From the NCBI GenBank assembly GCA_017984635.1, contig JAGNZC010000006.1:1-64000 (forward strand): a stretch of 64,000 nt of DNA. The letters are read 5' to 3'. The notes beneath the pieces were generated by a model, which did no database searches, was not told the origin of the DNA, and worked only from the letters and a program-made list of their open reading frames with translations. Below, one piece after another: positions 43,248 to 52,785 of this stretch. The position numbers and the translations under genes were made by a program. Positions within the stretch are counted from its first letter, which is position 1. Each line of letters starts with the position of its first letter. Origin of the DNA: Crocinitomicaceae bacterium. GTDB taxonomy: Bacteria > Bacteroidota > Bacteroidia > Flavobacteriales_D > Crocinitomicaceae.

Positions 43248-44149
43248 TTTTTATTGTTTTTAATTAAATAATTCAAACCTACACTTGCGCTTGTATGTTG
43301 AAGCACAGCGCCGTTTCGACTTGATTGTTGCACTGGCTGTTGAACAGAAACTGTCCAAAGCCAATTGTAGGTAAATAAATTCAAACTTGATTTCAAGGCT
43401 AAGACATGACCTTTCGTGTCGATTACTGGGTCAATATTACCTTCAATACTTGTTGATTCGAAATGATCTAAAACAGCACCAAGCGCAAAAATAAGGCGGT
43501 ATTGTTTCAGCTTTTTACTGAAGTACAATTGTGTGTTCAATTGTGTAGAATTACCATATTTAAACGCATACTTATCTGTTCCTTTTAAGGAATAACTCAA
43601 TTCAGATTGCCATCCAACTTTACTTGTAAACTGATGCGTATAGGTCGATATCACTAAATAATCAAGCGAACCTGTTCCGGGGTACAGATTTTTCAAATTC
43701 GAGGAACTTGCTACGTTTTTACCAAGTGGGAATTTGAGTCCAAATCCAAGCGTTAAAAAGTGTTGATCCAAACCATTGGTATCTTTTTTATGTAAAAGAA
43801 TACCATTGAGTACTAAATTCGGATCGCCAATCCCATTAATCGATTCACTTCCAGTGTCATGTGACTGATAAGAAAATTGATAGGGAATGCTACCCAACAA
43901 TTGAAAACGCTTATTTAATTGAGCTCTAAATCTTAACTCTTGCAAAAAAACCGATTCATTTGAATGTTGAATCCCATACAAATAGGACGAAAAATGTCGG
44001 TAAGTACTTTTGAATCCAATCGTATGAAACTTTGTTGCTGCCAAGATTCCAATCGAAACATTACTACCAACACCTCCACAAATATCACATGCAACAACAC
44101 GTTTACTCATTATCGCAACAAGGAATAGACTTAAAATGATTGCTTTCAT
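43244..44149 (-). CDS. Exported CDICGG-motif protein, probable outer-membrane beta-barrel
   Basis: 301 residues. The signal peptide runs to about Ala20, and the mature part begins CDICGGVGSNVSIGILAATKFHTIG. Repeated alternating strands with terminal aromatic residues (YRHFSSYLYG, FRAQLNKRFQLLGSIPY, HQFTSKVGWQSELSYSL) suggest a beta-barrel. Similar proteins with an N-terminal CDICGCG motif occur in Bacteroidota as putative transporters. The two N-terminal cysteines suggest a metal or redox function (inference). Confidence 0.65.
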   Translation of the reverse strand: MKAIILSLFLVAIMSKRVVACDICGGVGSNVSIGILAATKFHTIGFKSTYRHFSSYLYGIQHSNESVFLQELRFRAQLNKRFQLLGSIPYQFSYQSHDTGSESINGIGDPNLVLNGILLHKKDTNGLDQHFLTLGFGLKFPLGKNVASSSNLKNLYPGTGSLDYLVISTYTHQFTSKVGWQSELSYSLKGTDKYAFKYGNSTQLNTQLYFSKKLKQYRLIFALGAVLDHFESTSIEGNIDPVIDTKGHVLALKSSLNLFTYNWLWTVSVQQPVQQSSRNGAVLQHTSASVGLNYLIKNNKK

Positions 44150-44364
44150 TTTTTTAACTTTACATCACGCAAAAAGTAAGTGATTGTAATTCAACAAATT
44201 TTAGGGGTTTGTTTAGCTATTAACCTGAGTTCGATTATTACATATCGTTATGTGTTTCCTTTTCAAAATAATAACAACACGGAACCAACAACTTGAACGA
44301 ATACAAGCAATATTAATTCCTAAAAGAAAATAACTAAACAGAAGGGTATTATTACCCAAATAAA

Positions 44365-44763
44365 TTAAGCAAACGTGGGTGGATGAAAGAATGGTTGGTG
44401 ATAGTCAAAACGATATTTGTTTGAATACATTACGAAAGTTTTTGGACTTTTTTCTTGGAGAACATGAGTGAATTTGATCTCAAAAGTTCCTTCAGAAAGA
44501 AAACAAGTGCTTTCAATAATTTTCAACGAGGGAAACGAATGTTGTTGCTTGTCTTTTTTCGCTGCTAATTCATCATCCGCTTTTTGTAACTGTTTCGCTA
44601 AGTAACATTTACCATTACATTTTAATTCAGGGCGATTTTTGTTTTCACATTCTAAGGCTGTGATTTCGGCTTGATTCAAACGGAAATTCACTTGCCAATA
44701 CATACTGTAGATTACTTTACTAAGTAAAATCGAAATCAGCAATATTGACTTTAATATCTTCAT
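44365..44763 (-). CDS. Exported cysteine-containing protein of unknown function
   Basis: 132 residues with an N-terminal signal or anchor (ILLISILLSKVIYS). The conserved-looking core is ALECENKNRPELKCNGKCYL with three cysteines, and the C-terminus is FHPPTFA. I recognise the pattern from Bacteroidota genomes but know no function. It is 215 nt upstream of the CDICGG-barrel gene on the same strand; the gap shows no gene, only a weak promoter-like sequence near 44170. Confidence 0.7.
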   Translation of the reverse strand: MKILKSILLISILLSKVIYSMYWQVNFRLNQAEITALECENKNRPELKCNGKCYLAKQLQKADDELAAKKDKQQHSFPSLKIIESTCFLSEGTFEIKFTHVLQEKSPKTFVMYSNKYRFDYHQPFFHPPTFA

Positions 44764-44876
44764 GTTTGATCTAACAAAAGTACTAAAAAGTTAAGTGAAT
44801 CGAATTATTTTAACTCTATTTTGAAATTTATTTTTAAGTCGTTCAATTATACAATTTTAACTCAAAAAAAAATAGG

Positions 44877-45239
44877 TTAATAGTTATTCAGCGCTAACAA
44901 AACCAAGGTACACGCCTCTTCTATTTCAATTCCTGCTTGTTTTAACAAAGGATAAAAAGCTGGATTTTCTGTTCCAGGATTAAACACAATGCGTTTTGGT
45001 TTCAACTCCAAAATTGCTTGATAATACGCCTCTTGTCTTGAAGGATTTATGTATAATGTAATTGTATCTATATCCCAATTTGGATTCCAAGAAGTCTCAA
45101 AAACAACATTTCCAACAATTCCAGCTTTTGGCGAAAAAGCAATCACTTCATTTCCAGATTCAACTAAACGCTCAATCGCTTTATATGCGTAGCGTTCAGG
45201 ATTTGAACTTGCTCCTAGAACTAACGTTCGTTTAGCCAT
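44877..45239 (-). CDS. CoA-binding domain protein (YccU-like)
   Basis: 120 residues. A Rossmann-type CoA-binding domain covers the whole protein: [21 protein letters not shown] at the N-terminus and [35 protein letters not shown] near the end (residues about 80-114). Function is unassigned. It overlaps the purC end by 8 nt. Confidence 0.83.
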   Translation of the reverse strand: MAKRTLVLGASSNPERYAYKAIERLVESGNEVIAFSPKAGIVGNVVFETSWNPNWDIDTITLYINPSRQEAYYQAILELKPKRIVFNPGTENPAFYPLLKQAGIEIEEACTLVLLALNNY

Positions 45240-46185
45240 TATACGTTGACAAAAAATCCGTTACATTTTTCTGGATACGTGCTTCAATGTTCGATGTGTC
45301 CGCTTTTTCAAATGTATTTCCAGTAATCATTTCATACAATTCAATGTAACGATCCGTCACAACAGTCACAAATTCATCTGGCATTACAGGCATCGTCTGA
45401 CCATCCAATCCTTGGAAATTATTTTCAATTAACCATTGACGCACAAATTCTTTCGATAATTGTTTTTGCGGTTCGTTATTATCTTGTCTTTCTTGGTAAC
45501 CATCAGCATAAAAATAACGGGAAGAATCTGGTGTATGAATTTCATCAATTAAGATCACTTCTCCGTTACGAATTCCGAATTCATATTTTGTGTCCACTAA
45601 AATCAAACCTCTCGCAGCAGCCATTTCTGTTCCACGTTGAAACAAAGCACGTGTGTACTCTTCCATTTTAACATAGATTGCTTCAGGAACAATTCCATTA
45701 GCCAAGATGTCTTCACGTGAAATATCTTCATCGTGACCTTCTTCTGCTTTAGAAGCTGGCGTTATAATTGGAGTTGGAAAACGATCATTTTCTTTCATTC
45801 CTTCTGGCAAAGCAACACCGCAAAGTGTGCGTTTACCTAATTTGTATTCACGTGCTGAATGTCCAGCTAAATAGCCACGAATGACCATTTCAACACGAAC
45901 GGGTTCACATGCATAACCAATTGCAACAGCAGGATCTGGCGTAGCAATTAACCAATTTGGAACAATATCTTTCGTAGCATTTAAAAACAAGGTTGCAACT
46001 TGATTCAAGACTTGACCTTTGTGCGGAATTCCTTTTGGCAAAATGTGATCAAATGCAGAGATTCGATCCGATGCAACCATTACAAGTAAATCATTTTCAA
46101 TTGTATAAACGTCTCTCACTTTTCCTTTGTATACCGCTTTTTGTCCTGGAAAAACATAATCTGTTTTAATTATAGCATTACTCAT
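45232..46185 (-). CDS. purC: Phosphoribosylaminoimidazole-succinocarboxamide synthase (SAICAR synthetase)
   Basis: 317 residues. The N-terminal [27 protein letters not shown] (residues about 19-45) is the ATP-binding SAICAR synthetase motif, and [14 protein letters not shown] and LVDTKYEFG complete the signature. It joins aspartate to CAIR in purine synthesis. The gene lies 24 nt after phoH in the same operon. The length is of the longer, eukaryote-like/bacteroidetal type. Confidence 0.95.
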   Translation of the reverse strand: MSNAIIKTDYVFPGQKAVYKGKVRDVYTIENDLLVMVASDRISAFDHILPKGIPHKGQVLNQVATLFLNATKDIVPNWLIATPDPAVAIGYACEPVRVEMVIRGYLAGHSAREYKLGKRTLCGVALPEGMKENDRFPTPIITPASKAEEGHDEDISREDILANGIVPEAIYVKMEEYTRALFQRGTEMAAARGLILVDTKYEFGIRNGEVILIDEIHTPDSSRYFYADGYQERQDNNEPQKQLSKEFVRQWLIENNFQGLDGQTMPVMPDEFVTVVTDRYIELYEMITGNTFEKADTSNIEARIQKNVTDFLSTYNG

Positions 46186-46209
46186 TTTACTTGTTTTTTG
46201 ACTATTAAA

Positions 46210-47181
46210 TTATTTATTATCTTCTTTTTCTTTGCGCTCTGCAACATCAAATGCTTCAATGATTCGTTTCACTAATTCGTGACGAATAACATCGTTTTGG
46301 TTTAAGCGAACAACTCCGATTCCCTCTACCCCTTTCAACACGTCTAGAGCATAAGCTAAACCTGATTTTTGTTTATGAGGTAAATCAATCTGAGACATAT
46401 CACCTGTTATCACAAATTTTGCCGTCATTCCCATGCGCGTTAAAAACATTTTCATTTGCATGGTCGTTGTGTTTTGCGCTTCATCTAAAATCACAAAAGC
46501 TTTATCCAAGGTTCTCCCACGCATAAATGCCAAAGGAGCAATTTCAATGATACCAAATTCAATCATATCTGCCAATTTCTCCGGCGGAATCATATCGCGC
46601 AGGGCATCGTACAAAGGCATCATGTATGGATCTAATTTCTCTTTTAAATCTCCTGGTAAAAAACCAAGATTTTCACCCGCTTCAACAGCTGGACGTGTCA
46701 ACACAATGCGTTTTACTTCTTTTGCTTTCAATGCTTTTACAGCTAAGGCAACTGCAGTGTACGTTTTTCCTGTTCCCGCAGGACCAACGGCAAAAACCAT
46801 GTCGTTTTTACTAACCGCTTCCACCAAACTTTTTTGGTTGATGGTACGCGCACGAACTTTTAAACCACCATTTCCATGAACAATGATTTCTGCATCGTGA
46901 ATTTTACCGATCATTTTCTCTCCTTCATCAGAAAGTAAATTCGCAATGTCGTTTTCAGTTACGAGGTTGTATTTATGGTAATGCTGAACAATTAAATTGA
47001 ATTTTTCTTCAAAGCGTTGAATCAATGCACCTTCTCCGATTACGGTCATTTCGCTGCCTCTGGCCGTGACCTTTAACGTTGGAAAAAATGCTGCTAAACG
47101 TTTCAAATTTAAGTTATTAACCCCTAAAACTTCAACAGGATTCAGTCCTTTGATTTCTATTTTTTTCTCGTTCAAATTCAA
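46210..47181 (-). CDS. PhoH family ATPase
   Basis: 323 residues. The P-loop FAVGPAGTGKTYTAVALAVKAL and the Walker B-like AFVILDEAQNTT are diagnostic of PhoH, with an N-terminal KH-like part (ARGSEMTVIGEGALIQRFEEKF). PhoH-type ATPases are thought to act on RNA. The start is a TTG at 47181; the first in-frame ATG lies inside the conserved region, so a non-ATG start is required. Confidence 0.93.
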   Translation of the reverse strand: MNLNEKKIEIKGLNPVEVLGVNNLNLKRLAAFFPTLKVTARGSEMTVIGEGALIQRFEEKFNLIVQHYHKYNLVTENDIANLLSDEGEKMIGKIHDAEIIVHGNGGLKVRARTINQKSLVEAVSKNDMVFAVGPAGTGKTYTAVALAVKALKAKEVKRIVLTRPAVEAGENLGFLPGDLKEKLDPYMMPLYDALRDMIPPEKLADMIEFGIIEIAPLAFMRGRTLDKAFVILDEAQNTTTMQMKMFLTRMGMTAKFVITGDMSQIDLPHKQKSGLAYALDVLKGVEGIGVVRLNQNDVIRHELVKRIIEAFDVAERKEKEDNK

Positions 47182-47221
47182 AAAATTGCGTTCATTTCAC
47201 GTTACATAAAGCGATAAAGCT

Positions 47222-47240
47222 TATTTTTGGGTCAAAATTA
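47222..47240. promoter_or_regulatory. Divergent -7 boxes between phoH and the SAM hydrolase gene
   Basis: TATTTTTG on plus (47222-47229) and TAATTTTG on minus (47240 to 47233) both fit TAnnTTTG and lie only 3 bp apart. Neither has a clear TTG 19 bp upstream. If used, the two polymerases would exclude each other. Confidence 0.35.
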
Positions 47241-47279
47241 AAAAATATTTCTTCTAAATCATCTACTGAATAGACAGAT

Positions 47280-48137
47280 ATGCAAATAATTACACTAACA
47301 ACAGATATGGGCCTGAAGGATCATTATGTAGCAGCTGTCAAAGGCACGCTTTATAAATCCAACCCTGGTGTAACTATTGTAGATATTTCGCACGAAGTTA
47401 GACCTTTCGATGTTGCAGAAGCGGCCTATTATTTGCGTTCATGTTTTGAAGATTTTCCAGAAGGTACGATTCACATTATTGGTGTGGATGCTGAACCAAT
47501 GGTGAATTTTGGTGGTTCGGAAGGTTCGTTTCCTTCTATTTTAGTTTTCAAAGGACATTATTTTGTTGGCAATGACAATGGGTTTTTTGGTTCATTCTTA
47601 CAAGAAAACACGCCAGATGCTTTTTACAGAATTGACGATGTGTTGTCTAAAATATCTTTGTTTAAATTTCCAACAAAGAATATTTTTGCGCCAATTGCCT
47701 CGAGAATAGTTGCGGGAGATGCGCTAGATTCATTTGCTTCAGCTTATACACATTACAAGAAAGCGTTGGAATCAAATGCCATTATTGAAACGAATTTGAT
47801 CAAAGGAAAAGTGGTACACGTTGATAATTTTGGAAACATCATCACCGATGTTCATAAAACATTGATTGAACGCTTTGCAAAAGACATTCCATTCACGATT
47901 TATTACCGCAACAAAGATTATTACATTGAAGAAATTTCAGCGACCTACAATTCTGTTCCAGTTGGTGAAAAAGTGGCCTTATTCAACGACCGAGGATTTT
48001 TAGAAATCGCCATAAACCGAGGTGCAAATGGAAGTAATGGTGGCGCAGAAAAATTATTTGGTGTCCGTATCGGAGATGTTGTTCGTGTAGAATTCACCCC
48101 GAAAGGATCTCATACTACATTAGACAGTCTTTTTTAA
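47280..48137 (+). CDS. SAM hydrolase (SAM hydroxide adenosyltransferase, DUF62 family)
   Basis: 285 residues. ITLTTDMGLKDHYVAAVKG at the N-terminus supplies the metal/SAM-site Asp, and NNGFFGSF, HVDNFGNIITD and the C-terminal NRGANGSNGGAEKLFG match the fluorinase/chlorinase superfamily. Members lacking the halide-binding loop hydrolyse SAM to adenosine and methionine; a halogenase role is unlikely here. The stop codon shares one base with the next start. Confidence 0.88.
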   Translation: MQIITLTTDMGLKDHYVAAVKGTLYKSNPGVTIVDISHEVRPFDVAEAAYYLRSCFEDFPEGTIHIIGVDAEPMVNFGGSEGSFPSILVFKGHYFVGNDNGFFGSFLQENTPDAFYRIDDVLSKISLFKFPTKNIFAPIASRIVAGDALDSFASAYTHYKKALESNAIIETNLIKGKVVHVDNFGNIITDVHKTLIERFAKDIPFTIYYRNKDYYIEEISATYNSVPVGEKVALFNDRGFLEIAINRGANGSNGGAEKLFGVRIGDVVRVEFTPKGSHTTLDSLF

Positions 48138-48457
48138 TGATTCGCATTGTAAAACTCCAATTCCAGCCAGACAAAATAGCAGATTTTTTATCTTTTTTTG
48201 ATGGAATTAAAGAAAAAGTAAACACCTTCCCTGGCTGCAACGGCATGCAATTATTGCAAGATCTAGAAAACCCATGCATCGTATTTACTTATAGTAATTG
48301 GAATTCTCCCAATGATTTAGAAAACTATCGTACTTCAGAAACTTTTATTGGAATTTGGTCAACTATTAAACCCTGGTTTGCTGAAAAAGCTAGTGCTTGG
48401 AGCGTTGATGCGTATTTTGATGGGTTTGCCTCGGAATTTGAAAATCCAATTAAGTGA
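48137..48457 (+). CDS. Antibiotic biosynthesis monooxygenase (ABM) domain protein
   Basis: 106 residues. The dimeric alpha/beta-barrel ABM fold is suggested by IRIVKLQFQPDKIADFLSFF, PGCNGMQLLQD and the W-rich YSNWNSPNDLENYRTSETF. Such proteins act as small monooxygenases or haem-degrading enzymes; the substrate is unknown. It is coupled to the SAM hydrolase gene by TAATG. Confidence 0.8.
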   Translation: MIRIVKLQFQPDKIADFLSFFDGIKEKVNTFPGCNGMQLLQDLENPCIVFTYSNWNSPNDLENYRTSETFIGIWSTIKPWFAEKASAWSVDAYFDGFASEFENPIK

Positions 48458-48494
48458 GAGTTGATAATTTTAGGTGATAACTCTTCACTTTTTT
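48454..48494 (+). terminator. Probable terminator after the ABM gene
   Basis: GTGAGAGTT (48454-48462) pairs with AACTCTTCAC (48479-48488) with a one-base bulge around an AT-rich loop, followed by six T. The hairpin begins at the ABM stop codon. It is weaker than the other terminators in the window. Confidence 0.5.
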
Positions 48495-48755
48495 ACAACA
48501 TTGCAATATTGTAAAGAATACAGTCTTACCAATCCTTTCAAGCTGTTTTTCAAACAAAACCCCTTTCAATCTCAACAAGTATTCTTAGTTTCAATACCCT
48601 GCAATCCAACCTTATAGAAACCAAGTTTTTCTCACAATTGAAAAAGCTAACTATCAAACGATAAGCAACTTATTAATAAATTTTAAAGTTTTTTTTCAAA
48701 AAATGCAATTTTTAAAATATTAATCTATCTTTACAGAAATTAATACATAATACAA
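48495..48755. other. AT-rich leader region upstream of the cold-shock gene
   Basis: No gene is seen. A near match to the -7 box, TATCTTTA (48726-48733), would give a short leader for the cold-shock gene. Otherwise I find no structure I can support. Confidence 0.35.
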
Positions 48756-48947
48756 ATGAGTAAAGGAGTTGTAAAATTCTTTAATGAAACAAAAGGTTTT
48801 GGTTTCATTATTGAGTCAGATTCAAACAAAGAGTACTTTGTACATGTTTCTGGTCTAGTTGACAAAGTTAAAGAAAATGACGAAGTCGAATTCGATCTTG
48901 AAGAAGGACGAAAAGGATTGAATGCAATGAATGTGAAGTTAGCGTAA
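48756..48947 (+). CDS. Cold-shock protein (CspA family)
   Basis: 63-residue single cold-shock domain. RNP1-like KGFGFI and RNP2-like YFVHVSGL motifs are present, giving a five-stranded nucleic-acid-binding barrel that acts as an RNA chaperone. It is monocistronic, with its own strong terminator. Confidence 0.95.
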   Translation: MSKGVVKFFNETKGFGFIIESDSNKEYFVHVSGLVDKVKENDEVEFDLEEGRKGLNAMNVKLA

Positions 48948-48973
48948 CTAATATATTTCATCAATTAATTCTT

Positions 48974-49003
48974 AAAAGTCTCGTTTTTTAACGAGACTTT
49001 TTT
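48974..49003 (+). terminator. Rho-independent terminator of the cold-shock gene
   Basis: AAAAGTCTCGTT (48974-48985) and AACGAGACTTTT (48990-49001) form a perfect 12-bp stem with a TTTT loop, followed by T residues. Confidence 0.9.
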
Positions 49004-49075
49004 GATTTTACAGGCTTTAATCAGATAAAATCACACCATTCAATCAACAAAATACAACCATTATCAAATAAGGCA

Positions 49076-49105
49076 TTGAAGTTTCAAAATGAAATCTTAA
49101 TTTTG
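49076..49105 (+). promoter_or_regulatory. Promoter of gldF
   Basis: TTG (49076-49078), a 19-bp spacer and TAATTTTG (49098-49105) match the Bacteroidota consensus exactly. It lies 23 nt before the gldF ATG, giving a short leader. Confidence 0.75.
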
Positions 49106-49128
49106 ATGCTTTAAATTAAACGCAAACA

Positions 49129-49860
49129 ATGAGAGCACTTTATTTTAAAGAAATAAAAAGTTTCCTAAGTTCAATCATCGGATATATTTTTATTTTAATC
49201 TATTTAATTGCCTCTGGGCTTTTTCATTGGGTTATTTCCTACAACACGAACCTGTTAGAAGGTGCTGAATCCGATATGATTCCGTTTTTCAACTTGTCCC
49301 CTATCATTTTCTTAATTTTAATACCTGCAATTACGATGCGTTCTATTGCAGAAGAACGAAGAACTGGAACGATTGAATTGTTGTTTACGCGCCCAATTTC
49401 GGACTTAAAAATCTTATTGGCGAAATATTTTGCTGGTGTAACCCTTTTAATTGTTGCGATTCTGCCAACAATTATCTATTACATTTCAATGTACAATTTA
49501 GGCGCACCTGTTGGTGTAATTGATGGCGGAGCAACCTTTACTTCTTATATTGGATTGGTGTTGATTGGTGCAGCTTTTGTTGCTATCGGAATATTCGCTT
49601 CATCTATTACCAGCAGTCAAATCGTAGCTTTTATATTGTCGATGTTTTTATGCTGGATCTTTTTTGATGGATTGCGCTTATTAGGATCCTTTAACTTAAT
49701 GGGTAAATTTGATTATGTAGTGCAATATGCAAGTTTATCACACCATTACGATGCTATCAAAAAAGGAGTAATCGACACGAGTGATGTGGTTTATTTCTTG
49801 ACATTTATTGGAATTTTTATTTATGCTGCTTTAACAGTCATCAAAACATTAAAAAAATAA
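49129..49860 (+). CDS. gldF: Gliding motility-associated ABC transporter permease GldF
   Basis: 243 residues with six membrane helices. The N-terminus FKEIKSFLSSIIGYIFI and the cytoplasmic loop ITMRSIAEERRTGTIELLFTRPISD (residues about 69-93) are typical of GldF. Together with GldG and the ATPase GldA (not in this window) it forms an ABC transporter linked to gliding. It lies 3 nt before gldG. Confidence 0.93.
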   Translation: MRALYFKEIKSFLSSIIGYIFILIYLIASGLFHWVISYNTNLLEGAESDMIPFFNLSPIIFLILIPAITMRSIAEERRTGTIELLFTRPISDLKILLAKYFAGVTLLIVAILPTIIYYISMYNLGAPVGVIDGGATFTSYIGLVLIGAAFVAIGIFASSITSSQIVAFILSMFLCWIFFDGLRLLGSFNLMGKFDYVVQYASLSHHYDAIKKGVIDTSDVVYFLTFIGIFIYAALTVIKTLKK

Positions 49861-49863
49861 AAA

Positions 49864-51648
49864 ATGGCAGATAAAAAAACGATTGGAAAAGGTATTTACA
49901 ACTGGACATTTTTATCCATTGTTATTGTAAGCGTTGTTATAATTAATATTATTGGCTCGTTCTTATTCACTCGAATAGATATGACCAAAGACAAGCGTTA
50001 TTCTTTAAATGAAGGCACGATTCATTTCTTAGAAGATACGAGTTATATTAAAAATAGAATTAGCATCAACATCTATCTAGAAGGGAATTTACCTGCTGAA
50101 ATCAAAAGTTTCAGAAATGTCATTGAAGACAAGTTAAAAGAATTCAAACAATATGCTGGCGACAGAATTGAATACACATTTATCAATCCCAATACAGGAA
50201 CTGAAGCAGAACAACAACAGTTGTTTGAAGGTTTATATGCCCGTGGTAAAGGATTGATTCCGATGGATGTTGTGTACATGAAAGATGGTGCTCAAAATCA
50301 ATTATTACTTTGGCCAGGTGCAACAATTACCTATGAAGGTTCAACCGTTCAAACGATTCAATTTTTACCTGGGACATCTCCTGGTAAACCAAATAACTTA
50401 GAGGGAATTACAGACATTCTTGAAAACTCAATCAATAACTTAGAGTACATTTTAGTGAGTTCGCTGCGTCGCTCAGTGATGGCGTTTAAACCAAGAATTG
50501 GATTTCTTCAAGGTCACGGTGAACTTACTTTTCAACAAACGCAACGTGCAAGAGCTTTAATTGCTCCATACTTTTCAATTGCAGATGTCACAATAAATGA
50601 CTCGATAGCTGCATTAAACAATATAGACGGTTTAATCATTGCGCATCCAACACAAAAATTCAGCCAAAAAGATTTATATGTAATTGATCAATTTGTGATG
50701 CGTGGCGGACGTTTAATGTGTTTCCTTGACGCGTTAAACCTCAACCAAGATTCCCTGAATAAAAATGGCGCAACACATACAACACGTTATGAAACGGGTA
50801 TCGAACGCATGCTATTTGATTATGGATTGAAATTAAACGATAACTTAGTAGTAGATGTGAATTGTGCTCAAAAACCCGTTCCATTTGCGAAACAATCAAT
50901 TATCCCTTGGTTTTTCCATGTATTGACGACTCCAACTAAACATCCAATTTCAAGAAATTTAGAACCCGTTTCGTTATTGTATGCCAACGAAGTGCAATTT
51001 GTTGGGAATAGCAGAAATAAAATGACACCCATCTTAACTTCATCTACCAATGCAAACGTGACTGGTTTAGCTCCAATGGTGAATTTAGCTATGCCGTTGA
51101 ATTATGGTCCTAATCCAGAATTAGTTGCTAATCCAACTGCTGAAATCAATAAAATTTGTTTGGCAGGTTTAGTTGAAGGAGCATTTGAATCACATTTTAA
51201 AAATAGGATTGTAGAAGAATTCGCTAATAATCCAATTGCGCAGTATAATGAAAAAAGTGTAAAAGATGGCAAAGTATTGCTCATTGGAAATGGAAGATTC
51301 ATTCAAAATGCATATGACTCAATGCCTGCCAAAGATGGCAAGACATTCATGTACCGTCCAAAATCATTCAATGACTTACGAATGGATGAAGGCTTAGCAC
51401 AAGTTGGAATTCCTTTGTATTTTGGAAACCAAGAATTTTTTCAAAACTTGACGGATTATATGTTGGGAGATAATTCTGTGCTAGGAATTCGTAGTCGTCA
51501 AATCGATATACATGCAATTGACAAAGAAAAAGTAAAAACAGATGGTACTTTTTATAAAGTAATGAACATACTTTTACCGGTAATACTGGTGTTAATTTTT
51601 GCTTTTATCATGTCTTACATACGCAAAAGAAAATACGCGAAATTATGA
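49864..51648 (+). CDS. gldG: Gliding motility-associated ABC transporter subunit GldG
   Basis: 594 residues: an N-terminal membrane helix (about 17-36), a large extracytoplasmic ABC-type-uncharacterised domain beginning RIDMTKDKRYSLNEGTIHFLE, and a C-terminal helix (VMNILLPVILVLIFAFIMSY). This is the GldG layout. Its stop overlaps the next start by 4 nt. Confidence 0.92.
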   Translation: MADKKTIGKGIYNWTFLSIVIVSVVIINIIGSFLFTRIDMTKDKRYSLNEGTIHFLEDTSYIKNRISINIYLEGNLPAEIKSFRNVIEDKLKEFKQYAGDRIEYTFINPNTGTEAEQQQLFEGLYARGKGLIPMDVVYMKDGAQNQLLLWPGATITYEGSTVQTIQFLPGTSPGKPNNLEGITDILENSINNLEYILVSSLRRSVMAFKPRIGFLQGHGELTFQQTQRARALIAPYFSIADVTINDSIAALNNIDGLIIAHPTQKFSQKDLYVIDQFVMRGGRLMCFLDALNLNQDSLNKNGATHTTRYETGIERMLFDYGLKLNDNLVVDVNCAQKPVPFAKQSIIPWFFHVLTTPTKHPISRNLEPVSLLYANEVQFVGNSRNKMTPILTSSTNANVTGLAPMVNLAMPLNYGPNPELVANPTAEINKICLAGLVEGAFESHFKNRIVEEFANNPIAQYNEKSVKDGKVLLIGNGRFIQNAYDSMPAKDGKTFMYRPKSFNDLRMDEGLAQVGIPLYFGNQEFFQNLTDYMLGDNSVLGIRSRQIDIHAIDKEKVKTDGTFYKVMNILLPVILVLIFAFIMSYIRKRKYAKL

Positions 51649-52694
51649 GAAAACTTATTGTTTTATTTGCTTTTTTAGCACTTGCCACAGCTTTAGGATT
51701 TTATGCGAAATCATTGGTGGAAAATCAAGGGAAATCTGATACTGAATTAATAGAATTTGCAATCAAGGATACTAGTTCTGTAGATAAAATAATTATTACA
51801 GATGCTTATTCAAATCGGATTGAACTACTTCGACACGACAAAATTTGGTCAGATAGCAAAGGAGAATGCATCACCCAAGAAAACGTTCATTATATTCTCG
51901 ACGCCTTCAAAAACATTGAATTCAAGGCTTATTTAGCAAAAGAAGCGCAAGCAAACTTCAATAAACGAATGATTGCACAACATACTAAAGTGGAAATTTT
52001 CCAACATGGAGAATGGGTGAAAACATGGTATATTGGTCCGCCATCACAAGATCATTATGGTCAAATAATGCTGCTTGATTCTGAAGAGGATGGAAAAAGT
52101 GATATTCCTGTTATGATGAGTATTCGTGGAACAAAGGGGATCATTGAGCCCCGTTTCTTTGCAGATAGTCGCTCTTGGAAATGCACCAATATTTTTGCAG
52201 TTCCTCTAGAAAGAATATCGAAAGTAGATGTTAAAATAATGGCTGACCCAAAATTAAGCTTTAGCGTAACAAAAGTTGGATCCATTCTTTCTGTTTTTCA
52301 AGCAGGAAAAAAATTAGAAAACGTTGACAATGGGATGATTTTTAGGTACTTGCAAAGCTACAAGAAAATTCATTTTGATTTAGCTAATTTCGAATTGAAT
52401 GAAAGACAAGTCGATAGTGTAAAACATGCAAAACCTTTCTCAACAATATCATTGACAGAAACTACTGGTAAAAAAACAAATTTGAGATTGTTTACACTGA
52501 AATCAAATGAACCAACAAAAAATGAATACGGAGAAGTATTAAATATTGATTATAATAAATTTTGGTGTCAACTTCCAAATGGGGATTTGGTAAAATGTCA
52601 ATATTTTGTATTTGACCCACTTTTAAAGGGCCACCTCTACTTTCCTTTTGATCTAAAAGGAACGCGTCTTGGCGCTTTACTCTCTCAACAGTAG
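51645..52694 (+). CDS. DUF4340-like protein downstream of gldG
   Basis: 349 residues with an N-terminal membrane anchor (LIVLFAFLALATALGFYA) and a beta-rich exported domain (SVDKIIITDAYSNRIEL, then VHYILDAFKNIEFKAYLA). The topology resembles DUF4340 proteins that accompany GldG-type ABC systems. Co-translation with gldG suggests a role with the same transporter. Function unknown. Confidence 0.7.
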   Translation: MRKLIVLFAFLALATALGFYAKSLVENQGKSDTELIEFAIKDTSSVDKIIITDAYSNRIELLRHDKIWSDSKGECITQENVHYILDAFKNIEFKAYLAKEAQANFNKRMIAQHTKVEIFQHGEWVKTWYIGPPSQDHYGQIMLLDSEEDGKSDIPVMMSIRGTKGIIEPRFFADSRSWKCTNIFAVPLERISKVDVKIMADPKLSFSVTKVGSILSVFQAGKKLENVDNGMIFRYLQSYKKIHFDLANFELNERQVDSVKHAKPFSTISLTETTGKKTNLRLFTLKSNEPTKNEYGEVLNIDYNKFWCQLPNGDLVKCQYFVFDPLLKGHLYFPFDLKGTRLGALLSQQ

Positions 52695-52760
52695 GGAAAA
52701 TTGTTAATAAAAATTTGATAAAATCAACTTCAAAGTAGTTAAAAATTAACTTACCTTTAA

Positions 52761-52768
52761 TAGCTTTG
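52761..52768 (+). promoter_or_regulatory. -7 box of the dnaN promoter
   Basis: TAGCTTTG fits TAnnTTTG and lies 17 nt before the dnaN ATG. The -33 region shows only AGTT at the right distance. Confidence 0.45.
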
Positions 52769-52785
52769 AAACAAATAAAAAAGAA

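Noticed and set aside
47280-48137. Fluorinase or chlorinase producing halometabolites
   Set aside because: I see no extra halide-site loop and no halometabolite genes nearby; the broad SAM hydrolase family explains it.
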